Under the pieces are notes generated by a model. It was not told where the DNA came from. It did not search any database and saw nothing but the letters and a program-made list of their open reading frames with translations. Positions 15,801 to 22,915 of a stretch of DNA of 28,400 nt are shown in pieces. This stretch comes from Tychonema litorale BBK16 (GTDB lineage Bacteria > Cyanobacteriota > Cyanobacteriia > Cyanobacteriales > Microcoleaceae), in the NCBI RefSeq assembly GCF_021648855.1, contig NZ_JAKJHX010000062.1:1-28400 (forward strand), in the 5' to 3' direction. The number at the start of each line of letters is the position of its first letter. The first letter of the stretch is position 1. The position numbers were made by a program, and so were the translations under genes.

Positions 15801-17276
15801 GTTGATTTCGTGAATGTTTGTACTTTGCCCTGTCGCAGCAGCAAAGCCAAATTTGAATGTAGATGGTACTGCTGCATTTGTGGTTGCCAAATTTGGGATA
15901 TCGATCAGTGTTTCGCCCGCATCGAATGTGGTGTTTCCGTTCAAGTTAAAGGCAACTGAAAGACGGTTAGGTGTTGGTGAAGTCGCCGGGAATAATGTAA
16001 TCTGGACGCTTCTTTTAGCATCACTGCGAATGGTTGTATTTATGTTACCTGGTAAATTATCTATCCCACCGGGAACGACAGCGTTAGTTAAAAAATCATA
16101 AGATCTGCTTTGGCTGCCTCTAACTGCTACTGAATCAGGTGTACGTACAACACCACCGATACGTCCTGGAATGGGTCGTGGTGGTGTTAATGTTAGGTCT
16201 GCTAGTTGAGCAGTAGAAAAATTGCCAAACTCGTCTAATCCGACACCTAAATAACCTCCTGCAAGACCTGTTGAAAACAGAGCAGGATCGGGATTATTAT
16301 TTGGAGCATAGCCGAGAGAGCCGCCGAAGCCTCCGGCTTGTATTGGCGTAGCTGTCCCATCAATGAGGAAAAAACTTGTGCCATCGGCACCAACGCCCTG
16401 AGTAGAGTCCGCACTTATGTTATAGGAAAAGAAATCAAAGGTAACTCTTATGCCTCCAGTGGCAGCGATGGGGTTATTATAGATGATAAAAGCTGCTTGA
16501 TTCTTGGCGTTTGATGTTAATCTCAAAGCGCCTGAGCCACCTGGATCGTTATTCCCTATATTAGGAAGAACGCCACTGTTATTGAGGGCACCTGCGGTTA
16601 AGCCTGGGGGAGCAGAAGCGCCACCAACTCCATAAATCCAAGGCCCGATTACTGTTGTTTGTTTAAAGTCTTCAGTTACTAAGGTAGCCAGGACTGATGT
16701 GTAGCTTTCTAATACTGCTTTTTCAAAAGCTAATTCGACATTTATTAGTCCTGTGGTAATTTCTAATTCCCAGTCGCCTCCTAGTGCTGCATTTCCAGTG
16801 AGGTTGTTGGAAGCGGCAATATTTGCGCCGATTATTTCACTAAGTTTTTGTATAAATTTAATGCCGGATTCGCCGGTGGCTATGTTACAGCCATACAGTA
16901 GAATACTACCGGATTCGCTAAGTGCTTTTCCCCACTGCTGCAATTGGCTGCTGTAGGTTTCGAGGTTATGAATATTCAGTTCTGCCCGGCCAAGTTTTAG
17001 TGCTGCTTCTTGGCCGTGAGAGACTATATGAATGCTGTTTATATTGTTGCGTCCGTTTAATATTTCGGTGATTTGTTCGATCGCATTTCCCACTTGATCG
17101 ATCGCAATTACTTCAAATCCCGCTTTAACTCCGCTGACTAATTCTTGGTAGTTGTCTACCTTTGAGTCAACAATCACTAAATCACTTTTCGGTTTTGCTT
17201 CTGCTGTAAAGCAAAAACCTCCCCATGAAATATTACTAATATTTTTTTGAGAATTCTGTACTTTGAGGGTTGACAT
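9900..17276 (-). CDS. Giant RTX protein: DUF4347, L-type lectin-like, DUF11, cadherin-like and RTX repeats
   Basis: 2458 residues, probably secreted by type I secretion and cell-surface or matrix associated; no classical signal peptide. Order: DUF4347 (about 33-175, with HIVSHG and LLYGCN); L-type-lectin-like sandwich (about 200-495: ADGTSFFLIDG, GGFGGSLGY, FGFAAATGQS); one divergent DUF11 repeat (about 502-632); five near-identical 125-residue DUF11 repeats (about 636-1260); five cadherin-like repeats of about 113 residues starting (N)QPPV with Pro-Thr linkers; about 450 residues of RTX nonapeptides (GGxGxDxxx) that bind Ca2+; and a C-terminal domain (FEAGIDKLVL ... LPQ) usual in cyanobacterial RTX proteins. 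A role in adhesion, gliding or colony matrix is inference. No TolC/HlyB/HlyD genes are in the window. The Shine-Dalgarno is weak (AGAAAG). Confidence 0.9.
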   Translation of the reverse strand: MSTLKVQNSQKNISNISWGGFCFTAEAKPKSDLVIVDSKVDNYQELVSGVKAGFEVIAIDQVGNAIEQITEILNGRNNINSIHIVSHGQEAALKLGRAELNIHNLETYSSQLQQWGKALSESGSILLYGCNIATGESGIKFIQKLSEIIGANIAASNNLTGNAALGGDWELEITTGLINVELAFEKAVLESYTSVLATLVTEDFKQTTVIGPWIYGVGGASAPPGLTAGALNNSGVLPNIGNNDPGGSGALRLTSNAKNQAAFIIYNNPIAATGGIRVTFDFFSYNISADSTQGVGADGTSFFLIDGTATPIQAGGFGGSLGYAPNNNPDPALFSTGLAGGYLGVGLDEFGNFSTAQLADLTLTPPRPIPGRIGGVVRTPDSVAVRGSQSRSYDFLTNAVVPGGIDNLPGNINTTIRSDAKRSVQITLFPATSPTPNRLSVAFNLNGNTTFDAGETLIDIPNLATTNAAVPSTFKFGFAAATGQSTNIHEINNVLVETIDPPTLVADVSIVKKGPQFAKPSSAITYTITSTNNGPNTAENVLIQDPLPAGLTFVSADNLGTFNPTTRTVIWPVIPTLANGASVIRTITATVPATLGTALINTAYSSSSTFDPNLTNNNSSQPTSQVPTTITNLPLADVITTKSGAATAAAGARVSYTITTQNNGPDTADNVTITDSIIPGLTGVSLSDSGTYNATTGIVTFPAINLANTVSTPRSISFIAPANLSVSNTARSTSSTLDPTPGNNDGTAPGAVVTTNLTPSADVITTKSGITNAAAGATVGYTITTRNIGPSTAENVTITDSIIPGLTGVSVSDSGTYNATTGIVTFPPINLANTVSTPRSISFIAPANLSVSNTARSTSSTLDPTPGNNDGTAVDAVVTTNLTPSADVITTKSGITNAVAGAIVGYTITTRNIGPSTAENITITDSIIPGLTGVVVSEGGTYNATTGIVTFPPINLANTVSTTRSISFIAPASGSISNTARSTSSTADPTPGNNDGTAAGAVVTTILGPSADVITTKSGITNAVAGAIVGYTITTRNIGPSTAENVTITDSIIPGLTGVSVSDSGTYNATTGIVTFPPINLANTVSTTRSISFIAPASGSISNTARSTASTADPTPGNNDGTAAGAVVTTILGPSADVITTKSGITNAAPGAIVSYTISTRNIGPSTAENVTITDSIIPGLTGVVLSEGGTYNATTGIVTFLPINLANTVSTTRSISFIAPNSGSITNTARSTSSTADPTPGNNDGSAPGAVVTTTLTPIPIPPIPIPTPNKPPVTANAQASIPPNSSTRVTGLGATDSDGSIASFTINTLPPTAQGVLFLGDPANGGIAVTPGQVLTPAQIGQLFFRTTGEFTGANFTYSATDNQGASSSATATLGATPTPTPIPIPNNQPPVATNANLTIPPNSSTRVAGLGGTDPDGSIASFTINTLPPTAQGVLFLGDPANGGIAVTPGQVLTPAQIGQLFFRTTGEFTGANFTYSATDNNGATSPATATVAALPPTPNQPPVATNANLSIPPNSSTRVTGLGGTDPDGSIASFTINTLPPAGQGVLFLGDPANGGIAVTPGQVLTPEQIGQLFFRTTGEFTGANFTYSATDNQGATSPATATVATIPSPTPNPTPNPTPTPTPNPTPNPNNQPPVSTNVNFSIPPNSSRLVTGLGGTDPDGSIASFTINTLPPAAQGVLFLGDPANGGIAVTPGQVLTPAQIQQLFFRTTGEFTGTDFTYSATDNNGTISPATATVAALLPTPNQPPVAANTNFGTSPNNSTPVTGLSATDPDGTIASFTINTLPPADQGTLFLGDPANGGVPITVGQTLTPEQVQQLFFRATGQFTGGTFTYSATDNSGTISPGRATVAAILRPTVLTPTPGIGTDIDCGCEVVVEKPEITFLPPAQPPRISFDQPGVQITVEEQTLKGINSNDFIQGQNEAEKIIGFQGNDSLLGEGGSDEIYGNEGNDIIFGGLGSDVVYGGDNNDLVLGGKGNDWISGELGSDTILGDRGADTILGDTGQNNSQNPNDARDLIFGGESADVINGNEGDDTIHGGKGNDIAIGGKNKDLILGEQGSDTLIGGSGDDSLFGGNRDNRARDSQGRDLLYGGDGNDLLNGQENDDTLISGKGNDVVYGGKGNDLLFGQLGSDTLYGNEGIDTILGDSGSSNSVGDTGQQDLIFGGTGGDIIGGGNGDDTVYAGKGNDYVWGGKNNDLIWGELGNDTLTGDSGDDTLYGGVRGLVKDTNGKDLLFGNIGSDLLFGDESDDTISGGKSNDSLFGGKGNDFIHGDDDDDLIYGGDGSDELCGDEGNDTIYGDRADDKGVSVGSTDQLDCINGGDGNDLIYGNEGEDTLNGDAGNDTLYGGKDNDILFGGEGDDILFGSSGDNTLSGGVGSDQFILGANGLNTILNFEAGIDKLVLTGGLTFQQLQFTSTQNGSLLRVAGTGQVLANLVGGIGAFSASDVRSNLLPQ
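10130..11535 (-). repeat. RTX nonapeptide-coding repeats (Ca2+-binding)
   Basis: Codes for long runs of GGxGxDxxx-type units such as GGKGNDWIS, GGDGNDLLN and GGLGSDVVYG. The units are diverged at DNA level, unlike the DUF11 block. They are interrupted by longer spacers holding SGSSNSVGDTGQQDLIFG-type sequences about every 100 residues. Confidence 0.9.
11700..13480 (-). repeat. Five cadherin-like repeat units, about 339 bp each, with Pro-Thr linker VNTR
   Basis: Units share TDPDGSIASFTINTLPP, LFLGDPANGGIAVTPGQ and LFFRTTGEFTGANFTYSATD. Spacing between equivalent sites is 339 bp (12586 to 12925) and 399 bp (12187 to 12586), the latter enlarged by 60 bp of linker. That linker (about 12370-12445) is made of 12-bp units coding NPTP/TPTP, a minisatellite within the gene. 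The last unit in the protein (about 11700-12030) is the most diverged. Confidence 0.88.
13497..15371 (-). repeat. Five tandem 375-bp DUF11 units
   Basis: The codons for ADV in ADVITTKSG begin at 15371, 14996, 14621, 14246 and 13871, an exact 375-bp (125-codon) period. The third to fifth units are almost identical over long stretches at DNA level, including silent positions, showing recent duplication or ongoing conversion. A sixth, older DUF11 unit lies upstream in the protein (about 15380-15770). Confidence 0.93.
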
Positions 17277-17625
17277 ACTTTCTGTGCTCGTAGATTTTCT
17301 GATGGATCGACTTAATTGCCATGATTAAGCTAACCGATCTTAGAAAAATCGCCAAATATTAAGTTATTAATTTTTGTAATAATTTGTGCTCAAAAATATT
17401 ACATAGTGTTTTTTACAATTTAGTTTGGCAACATAATTAATGTTTATACAGACAAATGCAGTGCCATAAGTGCGATCGCCAGATCCCAAAAATCACCGCA
17501 AAGCCAGAGAATTCAGGACTTATAGTTGATAGTTTAATAATTATATAAAGTTGTAGTGAGACTAACTTGATTTTTAAAATAGCACAGCAATTTAATAATG
17601 ACAAGTAAAAACTATAAAAATTAAC
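17277..17625. other. AT-rich spacer upstream of the giant RTX gene
   Basis: About 350 bp without a gene. It is strongly AT-rich, with one HIP1 octamer at 17472. It presumably holds the promoter and a long leader of the minus-strand RTX gene. Several TATAAA/TAATAT-like boxes are present but none can be chosen over the others. Confidence 0.5.
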
Positions 17626-17674
17626 AAAAATAAAATAAAAAGAGTTCCGACTTCTTCAAGAAAGTCGGGACTCT
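17626..17674 (-). terminator. Rho-independent terminator of the prolyl oligopeptidase gene
   Basis: On the minus strand, AGAGTCCCGACTTT pairs with AAGTCGGAACTCT around a short loop (plus coordinates 17641-17674), followed by a T-rich run (17626-17640). It lies 12 bp past the stop of the minus-strand peptidase gene and separates it from the RTX gene downstream. Confidence 0.85.
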
Positions 17675-17685
17675 CAAAGAACATT

Positions 17686-19848
17686 TTAGGCGTTAATATC
17701 CAGTTCGCGCACTAAAAAAGCCCATTCATCAGCCAATTCTTCAATCACTTTCGCAGTGGGTTTACCAGCACCATGTCCCGCCTTAGTTTCAATCCGAATC
17801 AACACCGGGTTTTCCCCAGCGTGCATTTCTTGCAAAGCAGAAGCAAACTTGAAGCTGTGGGCTGGAACTACGCGATCGTCATGATCCGCGGTTGTAATCA
17901 TTGTAGCCGGATAAGCCGTTCCTGGTTTGAGATTGTGCAAGGGAGAATAGCCGTAAATCGTGGGAAATTCCTCTGCATTTTCGGGCGAACCATATTCCGA
18001 AGTCCAGGCCCAACCAATGGTAAACTTATGGAAGCGCAACATATCCATGACACCCACAGCGGGCAGCGCTGCACCGAATAACTCTGGTCGCTGAGTCATA
18101 CAAGCTCCCACCAATAAGCCCCCATTACTACCGCCTGCGATCGCCAATTTAGCCGGCTGCGTGTATTTATTTGCGATCAACCATTCCGCCGCGCTGATAA
18201 AATCATCAAACACATTTTGTTTGTTCAGTTTTGTACCTGCTTGATGCCATGCTTCACCGTACTCACCGCCACCACGCAAACAGGCTGTGACACACACTCC
18301 ACCCATCTCTAACCACACCACTCTGCTAACCGAAAAACTCGGAGTTAGCGATATACCAAAACCGCCATAGGCATAAAGGTAAGTCGGGTTATTACCATCT
18401 AGCTGCAAACCTTTTTTGTGGGTAATAAACATCGGTACTTGGGTACCATCTTTGCTCGGATAAAATATTTGTTTTGTCTCGTAATCATCCGGGTTGAAAT
18501 CTACTTTTGGCTGACGGTAAATTTTGCTTTCATCTGTCAGCATATTGTAGCTGTAAATGGTGTTTGGTGCAGTGAAACTGGTGTAAGCATAAAAGGTTTC
18601 AGTTTCGTGTCGCTTGCCACCAAATCCTCCCGCCGAACCGATTCCCGGCAATGCTATTTGTCGCACGAAAGAGCCATCTAAATTAAAGATTTTAAGTTGG
18701 GTATAGGCATCTTTCAGATAGGAAGTGACAAATTGATTGTTGAGGATGCCAATACCTCCCAGGGTTTCGGCTGCTTCGGGGATAATTTCTGTGAACCCCC
18801 CCTGAATCCCCCCCTTACTAAGGGGGGGCGACCCCTGAATCCCCCCCTTACTAAGGGGGGGCGACGGGGGGGTTTCATCGCCAGCGAGGGAAGAAGGAGG
18901 AGGGCTGTTGATGTCGATCGCAATTACGCGGCCCAGCGGTGCATTTAAGTCGGTTTGAAACCAGAAAACAGAACCTTCGTTGTCGATTAAATTGTACTCC
19001 GCTTCAAATTCGCTAATTAGTTCTACAACTGCGGATTCTGGCGTGGTTAAATCCTTGTAAAAAATCAGGTTTTTTGTTTCAGTTCCCTGCCAAACTGATA
19101 TAATTAAATATTTGCCATCTTCAGTAACACCACCACTAAATCCCCATTCTTTTTGGTCTGGGCGATGGTAAATTAATACATCTTCAGATTGTGCAGTTCC
19201 CAGACGGTGATAAAACAGTTTTTGGTAATAGTTAACATCTTCATGTTTACTTTTCTCGTTCGGTTCATCGTAGCGACTATAAAAAAAGCCTTTACCATCA
19301 TGAGTCCAAGATGCACCGGAGAATTTCACCCACTTTAAATGGTCGGACAAATCTGCGCCCGTTTCGACATCTCGAACTTTCCATTCCTGCCAATCGGAAC
19401 CGGAAGTTGACAAACCATAGGCCATCAATTTGCCATCTTCGCTGATAGCTATGCTACCCAAAGCAACCGTTCCGTCTTCCGAGAGAGTGTTGGGATCAAT
19501 TAATACTTTTGGTTCGCTGTCGAGGGATGTTAAGGTATATAGTATGGATTGGTTTTGTAGGCCATTATTCTTGTAGTAAAAATAGCGTTCACCTTCCTTG
19601 AAAGGTATGCCATATTTCTCGTAATCCCAAAGCTGAGTCAGTCGTTGTTTGATTTTTTCCCGCGCCGGAATTTCCTTCAGGTAGCCGAAGGTGACTGCGT
19701 TTTGGGCTTCCACCCAAGCTTGGGTTTCCTCAGAGTCGGGGTTTTCCAGCCATCTGTAGGGGTCGGAGACTGGGACGCCGTGGTAATCGTCAGTTTGGTC
19801 GATTTTGCGGGTTGTGGGGTAGCTGAAAGCGCGATCGAACTTAGCCAT
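17686..19848 (-). CDS. Prolyl oligopeptidase (S9A family serine peptidase)
   Basis: 720 residues, cytoplasmic type without signal peptide. It cleaves short peptides after proline. The N-terminal segment and beta-propeller span about 1-440 (start: YPTTRKIDQTDDYHGVPVSD then PYRWLEN); the alpha/beta hydrolase domain follows. The catalytic triad is S574 (AGGSNGGLL), D657 (ADHDDRVVPAHS, with R659) and H692 (KAGHGAG). RGGGEYGEAWHQAG (525-538) is the usual family motif. Odd feature: residues about 327-351 contain two copies of an 11-residue unit, SPPLSKGGIQG, encoded by a palindromic DNA repeat (see 18799-18864) inserted in frame in the propeller. The family is normally about 690 residues, so the insert explains the excess. 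A strong terminator follows. Confidence 0.95.
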   Translation of the reverse strand: MAKFDRAFSYPTTRKIDQTDDYHGVPVSDPYRWLENPDSEETQAWVEAQNAVTFGYLKEIPAREKIKQRLTQLWDYEKYGIPFKEGERYFYYKNNGLQNQSILYTLTSLDSEPKVLIDPNTLSEDGTVALGSIAISEDGKLMAYGLSTSGSDWQEWKVRDVETGADLSDHLKWVKFSGASWTHDGKGFFYSRYDEPNEKSKHEDVNYYQKLFYHRLGTAQSEDVLIYHRPDQKEWGFSGGVTEDGKYLIISVWQGTETKNLIFYKDLTTPESAVVELISEFEAEYNLIDNEGSVFWFQTDLNAPLGRVIAIDINSPPPSSLAGDETPPSPPLSKGGIQGSPPLSKGGIQGGFTEIIPEAAETLGGIGILNNQFVTSYLKDAYTQLKIFNLDGSFVRQIALPGIGSAGGFGGKRHETETFYAYTSFTAPNTIYSYNMLTDESKIYRQPKVDFNPDDYETKQIFYPSKDGTQVPMFITHKKGLQLDGNNPTYLYAYGGFGISLTPSFSVSRVVWLEMGGVCVTACLRGGGEYGEAWHQAGTKLNKQNVFDDFISAAEWLIANKYTQPAKLAIAGGSNGGLLVGACMTQRPELFGAALPAVGVMDMLRFHKFTIGWAWTSEYGSPENAEEFPTIYGYSPLHNLKPGTAYPATMITTADHDDRVVPAHSFKFASALQEMHAGENPVLIRIETKAGHGAGKPTAKVIEELADEWAFLVRELDINA
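18799..18864. repeat. In-frame 33-bp palindromic repeat, two perfect copies, inside the peptidase gene
   Basis: Two identical 33-bp units (18799-18831 and 18832-18864) each contain the hairpin CCCCCCCTTACTAAGGGGGGG. Further C- and G-rich flanks (from about 18796 to 18872) extend the element. 33 bp equals 11 codons, so the reading frame is kept. The sequence style resembles the inner palindrome at 4799-4887. Confidence 0.92.
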
Positions 19849-19995
19849 GATTTTTCACTCTCGGTAACTTTGCTTAGTTTAACTTTATTTGACAAATCAG
19901 TTATAAACTCTTCCTCCTCTCTTTCTTCCTTCGTGTCCTTCGCGTCTTCGCGGTTCGTTTCTCTTACTTTACAATCAGTCATCACCCGTACTCAA

Positions 19996-20589
19996 CTAAT
20001 CCAACTCTCTTCTTCCCTCCAAAGCGCGGGCCAAAGTCACCTCATCAGCATATTCCAAATCTCCCCCCATGGGCAAACCAAAAGCAATTCGCGTCACCCG
20101 TGTAAAAGGTTTCAATAAACGACCAACATAAAGCGTAGTAGTCTCACCTTCCACACTCGGACTAATCGCAATAATTACTTCCTCAATCTTTTGCTGACTA
20201 ACGCGCCTAACTAATGATTGAATGTTCAATTGTTCGGGGCCAATTCCATCCATCGGAGAGATGACACCGCCGATAACATGATATTTGCCTCTGTATTCCC
20301 GCGTTTTTTCCAATGCAATGACATCGCGGGATTCGGAGACTACGCAAATGGTAGAATTGTCGCGGTTCGGATTGGCACAAATTTCGCAAACAGGTTCAGC
20401 AGATAAGTGAAAACATACCTGACAAAAACCGACTTGCTGTTTGGCATCAATCAAGGATTGAGCGAGGGTTTGCACTTCTTCGTGGGGGCGTTTTAAAATA
20501 TGTAAAGCGAGTCGCTGGGCACTTTTTGGGCCGATTCCGGGCAAGCGCTGCAATTGTTCGATCAAACGGGCTAAGGGTCTAGTGTACAT
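19996..20589 (-). CDS. recR: Recombination mediator RecR
   Basis: 197 residues, the normal length. It works with RecF/RecO to load RecA at gapped DNA. Visible parts: helix-hairpin-helix region (about 6-30, [20 protein letters not shown]), a C4 zinc finger (C56, C59, C68, C71), and a Toprim domain starting at [14 protein letters not shown] (81-94) with [16 protein letters not shown] (103-118). The C-terminal [20 protein letters not shown] contains the Walker-like end motif of RecR. The spacer to the peptidase gene upstream on the map is about 150 bp. The gene stands between unrelated genes, so no operon partner is evident. Confidence 0.96.
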   Translation of the reverse strand: MYTRPLARLIEQLQRLPGIGPKSAQRLALHILKRPHEEVQTLAQSLIDAKQQVGFCQVCFHLSAEPVCEICANPNRDNSTICVVSESRDVIALEKTREYRGKYHVIGGVISPMDGIGPEQLNIQSLVRRVSQQKIEEVIIAISPSVEGETTTLYVGRLLKPFTRVTRIAFGLPMGGDLEYADEVTLARALEGRRELD

Positions 20590-20626
20590 TAAACTCGGCG
20601 GTAAAAAGATTGATGATTTTGGGGCG

Positions 20627-20653
20627 CAAGAAACGGCACTGCCATGTCCTCCT
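20627..20653. repeat. Dispersed palindromic element, partial copy
   Basis: Contains AAACGGCACTGCCATGTCCTCC, one arm of the element family seen at 9748-9898 and 22024-22090, in the short gap between recR and the SUI1-type gene. It starts about 37 bp upstream of the recR start codon, so it sits in the recR leader. Confidence 0.7.
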
Positions 20654-20655
20654 TT

Positions 20656-21024
20656 TTACCCTCCACTAATTTTAGCTTTATAGCCTAATTTTGTCAGAAT
20701 TTCTAGCAGTTTTTGCTTGTGTTCGCCTTGGATTTCGATCTCATTTTCTTTGACAGTACCACCAGTACCACATTGGGCTTTTAGCTGTTTTGCTAAATCT
20801 GCTAAAGTTTCGGGTTTTCCCTGAAAGCCGCTGATGACTGTAACTGTTTTACCACCGCGTCCTTTTCGGGATGCTTCGACTTTCAAATTTTGTTGATTTT
20901 GGGGGATTTCTTGTATTCCTCGTTGGAGGGCGGCGGAGTTGTCAACGTTGCCAAATTCGGAGTAAACTACTCGTTTACCGTCGGTTATTTTGTTGTCAGA
21001 ATTCTTGCCCTTGGATGCTGCCAT
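20656..21024 (-). CDS. SUI1/YciH-family translation factor
   Basis: 122 residues, the typical size of bacterial eIF1-like (SUI1) proteins, which bind the ribosome and influence start-codon fidelity. The N-terminal 45 residues are polar and probably disordered (KRVVYSEFGN is a conserved patch). The SUI1 domain spans about 46-120, with the basic loop ASRKGRGGKTVTVISGF (51-67), CGTGGTVKENEIEIQG (85-100) and the C-terminal LLEILTKLGYKAKISGG. The gene directly precedes recR on the same strand with a 66-bp gap that contains a palindromic repeat; co-transcription is possible. Confidence 0.92.
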   Translation of the reverse strand: MAASKGKNSDNKITDGKRVVYSEFGNVDNSAALQRGIQEIPQNQQNLKVEASRKGRGGKTVTVISGFQGKPETLADLAKQLKAQCGTGGTVKENEIEIQGEHKQKLLEILTKLGYKAKISGG

Positions 21025-21065
21025 ATGTTATAATGCCTGAGCTTTTTTACGGGTATTTCTAGCAA

Positions 21066-21129
21066 GTAGGGTGCGTCGCCATCTATAATCTGCAAATTAT
21101 ATCAGATATCTCGGAGCGACGCACCCTAC
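21066..21129. repeat. MITE-like 64-bp element with 14-bp terminal inverted repeats, copy 1
   Basis: Ends are perfect inverted repeats, GTAGGGTGCGTCGC and GCGACGCACCCTAC. The interior (CCATCT ... AATCTGCAA ... GATATC) is homologous, in reverse orientation, to the element at 22916-22978. It sits upstream of the SUI1-type gene and downstream of the M48 peptidase gene. Confidence 0.85.
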
Positions 21130-21164
21130 GGATTAACACTGGAATATGCTGTAAGTGTCTGATA

Positions 21165-21965
21165 TTATCGATCGCCTTTTAGTGTTGCGGGTAAAGCCGA
21201 TCGCTCTTGAATCGGATAGCGGCGTTGGGCGATCGTTTGTGTTAACGTCAAACTGCGATCGCCTGGTGCCGGATGAGTCGATAACAAAGCAATATCTAAA
21301 CCAGATTGTCGCGCTAATCGCTGGAAAAAGTCTGCTGCGCCCGCCGCGTGCCCGTAATGGGAAACCAGGAGTTGTAAGCCAAATTCATCGGCTTGGGCTT
21401 CCTGACTGCGCGAAAATTGGGCTGTGCTTAAATTGGATGCGATCGCAGTAGCAAGATTCACCAACCCACCTCCATCGCCTACGAACACCGCCACCACAAA
21501 TTGTAGCGCCAATCCCCGTCCAATTCCCCGCAAATGATCGCGATTGGCGAAATGACCGAGCTCATGACCTAAGATCATCATCAACTCGTTTTCCGATTCC
21601 AATTGCTTGATTAAACCCCGATAAACAACAATTGTATCTCCAGGTAAGGCTAGCGCGTTGACAGTATCATCGGGAATGTAAATTAGGCGATAATTGCGAT
21701 CGATATTTTTTTGTTTAGGTAATTTATTTTCCAGGCGATCGAGAAGTTGATTGAGAGTATCCTGTGCTGGAGAAGATTCCGCAAGACGTTCGTAAGCCGG
21801 GATAACTAACGCCCCCAAACGCTGTTCGAGTTCGGGGGGAATTAATAAAATCAGCCCATCTAGCAGTTTGAGGCTTCCCCAAAGCAATAAACATCCCAAT
21901 GCTAAAAAAATTCCTAATAAAGCTAGCAGTTGCCTATTACTTGTCGGTGGATTGCGATCGGTCAT
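21165..21965 (-). CDS. M48-family membrane zinc metallopeptidase
   Basis: 266 residues. An N-terminal membrane segment (about 12-42, LLALLGIFLALGCLLLWGSL onward) anchors the protein. The peptidase domain has VNALALPGDTIVVYRGLI (102-119), the zinc motif HELGH (134-138, H134 and H138 ligands, E135 catalytic), the third ligand E189 in EAQADEFG, and STHP (229-232), all characteristic of M48 enzymes. It is smaller than HtpX and closer to the short M48 (Oma1/YcaL-like) forms, which act in membrane protein quality control. The ATG follows directly on an AATCTAA STRR tract, without Shine-Dalgarno. Substrates unknown. Confidence 0.92.
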   Translation of the reverse strand: MTDRNPPTSNRQLLALLGIFLALGCLLLWGSLKLLDGLILLIPPELEQRLGALVIPAYERLAESSPAQDTLNQLLDRLENKLPKQKNIDRNYRLIYIPDDTVNALALPGDTIVVYRGLIKQLESENELMMILGHELGHFANRDHLRGIGRGLALQFVVAVFVGDGGGLVNLATAIASNLSTAQFSRSQEAQADEFGLQLLVSHYGHAAGAADFFQRLARQSGLDIALLSTHPAPGDRSLTLTQTIAQRRYPIQERSALPATLKGDR

Positions 21966-21993
21966 TCGATTTTAGATTTTAGATTTTGGATTG
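21966..21993 (-). repeat. STRR (AATCTAA)n abutting the M48 start codon
   Basis: On the minus strand, AATCCAA AATCTAA AATCTAA AATCGA leads straight into ATGAC. This is the same repeat and the same junction as before the ferredoxin gene at 430-463. Confidence 0.8.
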
Positions 21994-22023
21994 ATATCAA
22001 TTCCGGTTGCACCCGAATGATAT

Positions 22024-22090
22024 AGAGGAGACAGCAGTGCCGTTTCCCTACCGAAAATAATATTGTAGGGAAACGGCAGTGCCGTCTCCT
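22024..22090. repeat. Dispersed palindromic element, full copy
   Basis: GAGGAGACAGCAGTGCCGTT ... AACGGCAGTGCCGTCTCCT arms enclose CCCTACCG and TTGTAGGG, as in each unit at 9748-9898. It lies between an AIM24 gene and the M48 gene, both on the minus strand. Next to it, 22114-22130 is a small inverted repeat, TGTATAT-CAC-ATATACA, of unknown role. Confidence 0.85.
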
Positions 22091-22157
22091 AATTTCTGGA
22101 TCTCGCAACATTGTGTATATCACATATACATGAAATATGCTATACAAAAGCACCGAA

Positions 22158-22853
22158 CTAATTGTTCTTTGTCGGCCGGAAGGGATTTAAGAAATTAATC
22201 AAAGGAAACAGATTGCGAGACTGTATCCACAATTTTCCCTGTCCACTGAAGCGACAAACTAAGCCTTCTCCACCTAAAATTCCCGTTCTCAAATTTTTCC
22301 AGGATAGTCCGCCCAGGACTTCAACATCATACTTCAGAGTATCCTCAAAAGCAACGATATAACCAGTGTCCACGATATAACTTCCATTGACTGGAATTTC
22401 CAGAATTGCGCCATAGGAATTAAACCAAATATCACCTTGTCCAGTTGCCTTCAGAAAAAACAACGATTCGCCACTAAAGAAACCTTTTAATCCCTGAAAC
22501 TTAGTATCAAGGTCTACAGTAGGACTCGATGCCACAAAAGCCGAAGATTGCAGCATCAAACTATTGCCATCAAGGTGATAATGTTGAATATCGCCGGGAA
22601 CTCCAGGGGAAACGTAAAGTGTTCCAGAACGTTCCGGTGCAGTAAATTCGCTGATAAACAAAGACTCACCTGCTAACATTCGCGTGAGGCCTTTCATGAA
22701 ACCTCCTTTGACTTTTGATTTCAGGGTGATGTGACTATCCATCGCTGCCATGCCCGAAGATTCTACCAACACCGTTTGGTTGGCAGGAATTTTTAGTTTT
22801 AGTTGGGCATAGGATGGAGAATGTTCGATTGTATATGAGATTTGTTTAGACAT
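22158..22853 (-). CDS. AIM24/TIGR00266-family protein, paralogue 3 of 3
   Basis: 231 residues, no signal peptide or membrane span. The family fold is a double-psi-like beta barrel made of repeated strands. Family features seen: a start of SYTIEHSPSYAQLKLKIPAN, LVESSGMAAMDSHI, KGGFMKGLTRMLAGESLF, then FKL-like SGESLFFLKATGQGDIWF, YIVDTGYIVAFEDTL, and GGEGLVCRFSGQGKLWIQSR. The last gene of a same-strand trio; it is separated from the middle gene by 203 bp that hold a MITE-like element, so it may have its own promoter. Biochemical function of bacterial AIM24 proteins is not established. Confidence 0.9.
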   Translation of the reverse strand: MSKQISYTIEHSPSYAQLKLKIPANQTVLVESSGMAAMDSHITLKSKVKGGFMKGLTRMLAGESLFISEFTAPERSGTLYVSPGVPGDIQHYHLDGNSLMLQSSAFVASSPTVDLDTKFQGLKGFFSGESLFFLKATGQGDIWFNSYGAILEIPVNGSYIVDTGYIVAFEDTLKYDVEVLGGLSWKNLRTGILGGEGLVCRFSGQGKLWIQSRNLFPLINFLNPFRPTKNN

Positions 22854-22915
22854 ATAAAGTTGATAGTTTGTAATGTGAAAGTTGGCAGTTGATAGTTTGG
22901 TAATTTTGTAGTTTA

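Noticed and set aside
11453..15877. Many plus-strand open frames antisense to the RTX gene (e.g. near 12187, 13852, 14227, 14602)
   Set aside because: They recur with the period of the protein repeats on the other strand and are by-products of that repetition.
9900..17276. Lack of HIP1 octamers in the giant gene as a sign of recent transfer
   Set aside because: By eye cyaC also lacks GCGATCGC over 3.5 kb, so the lack is not specific to the RTX gene.
19915..19965. CTTCGTGTCCTTCGCGTC-type sequence between the peptidase gene and recR as a regulatory element
   Set aside because: Looks like a common dispersed cyanobacterial repeat, but there is only one copy here and no support for a function.
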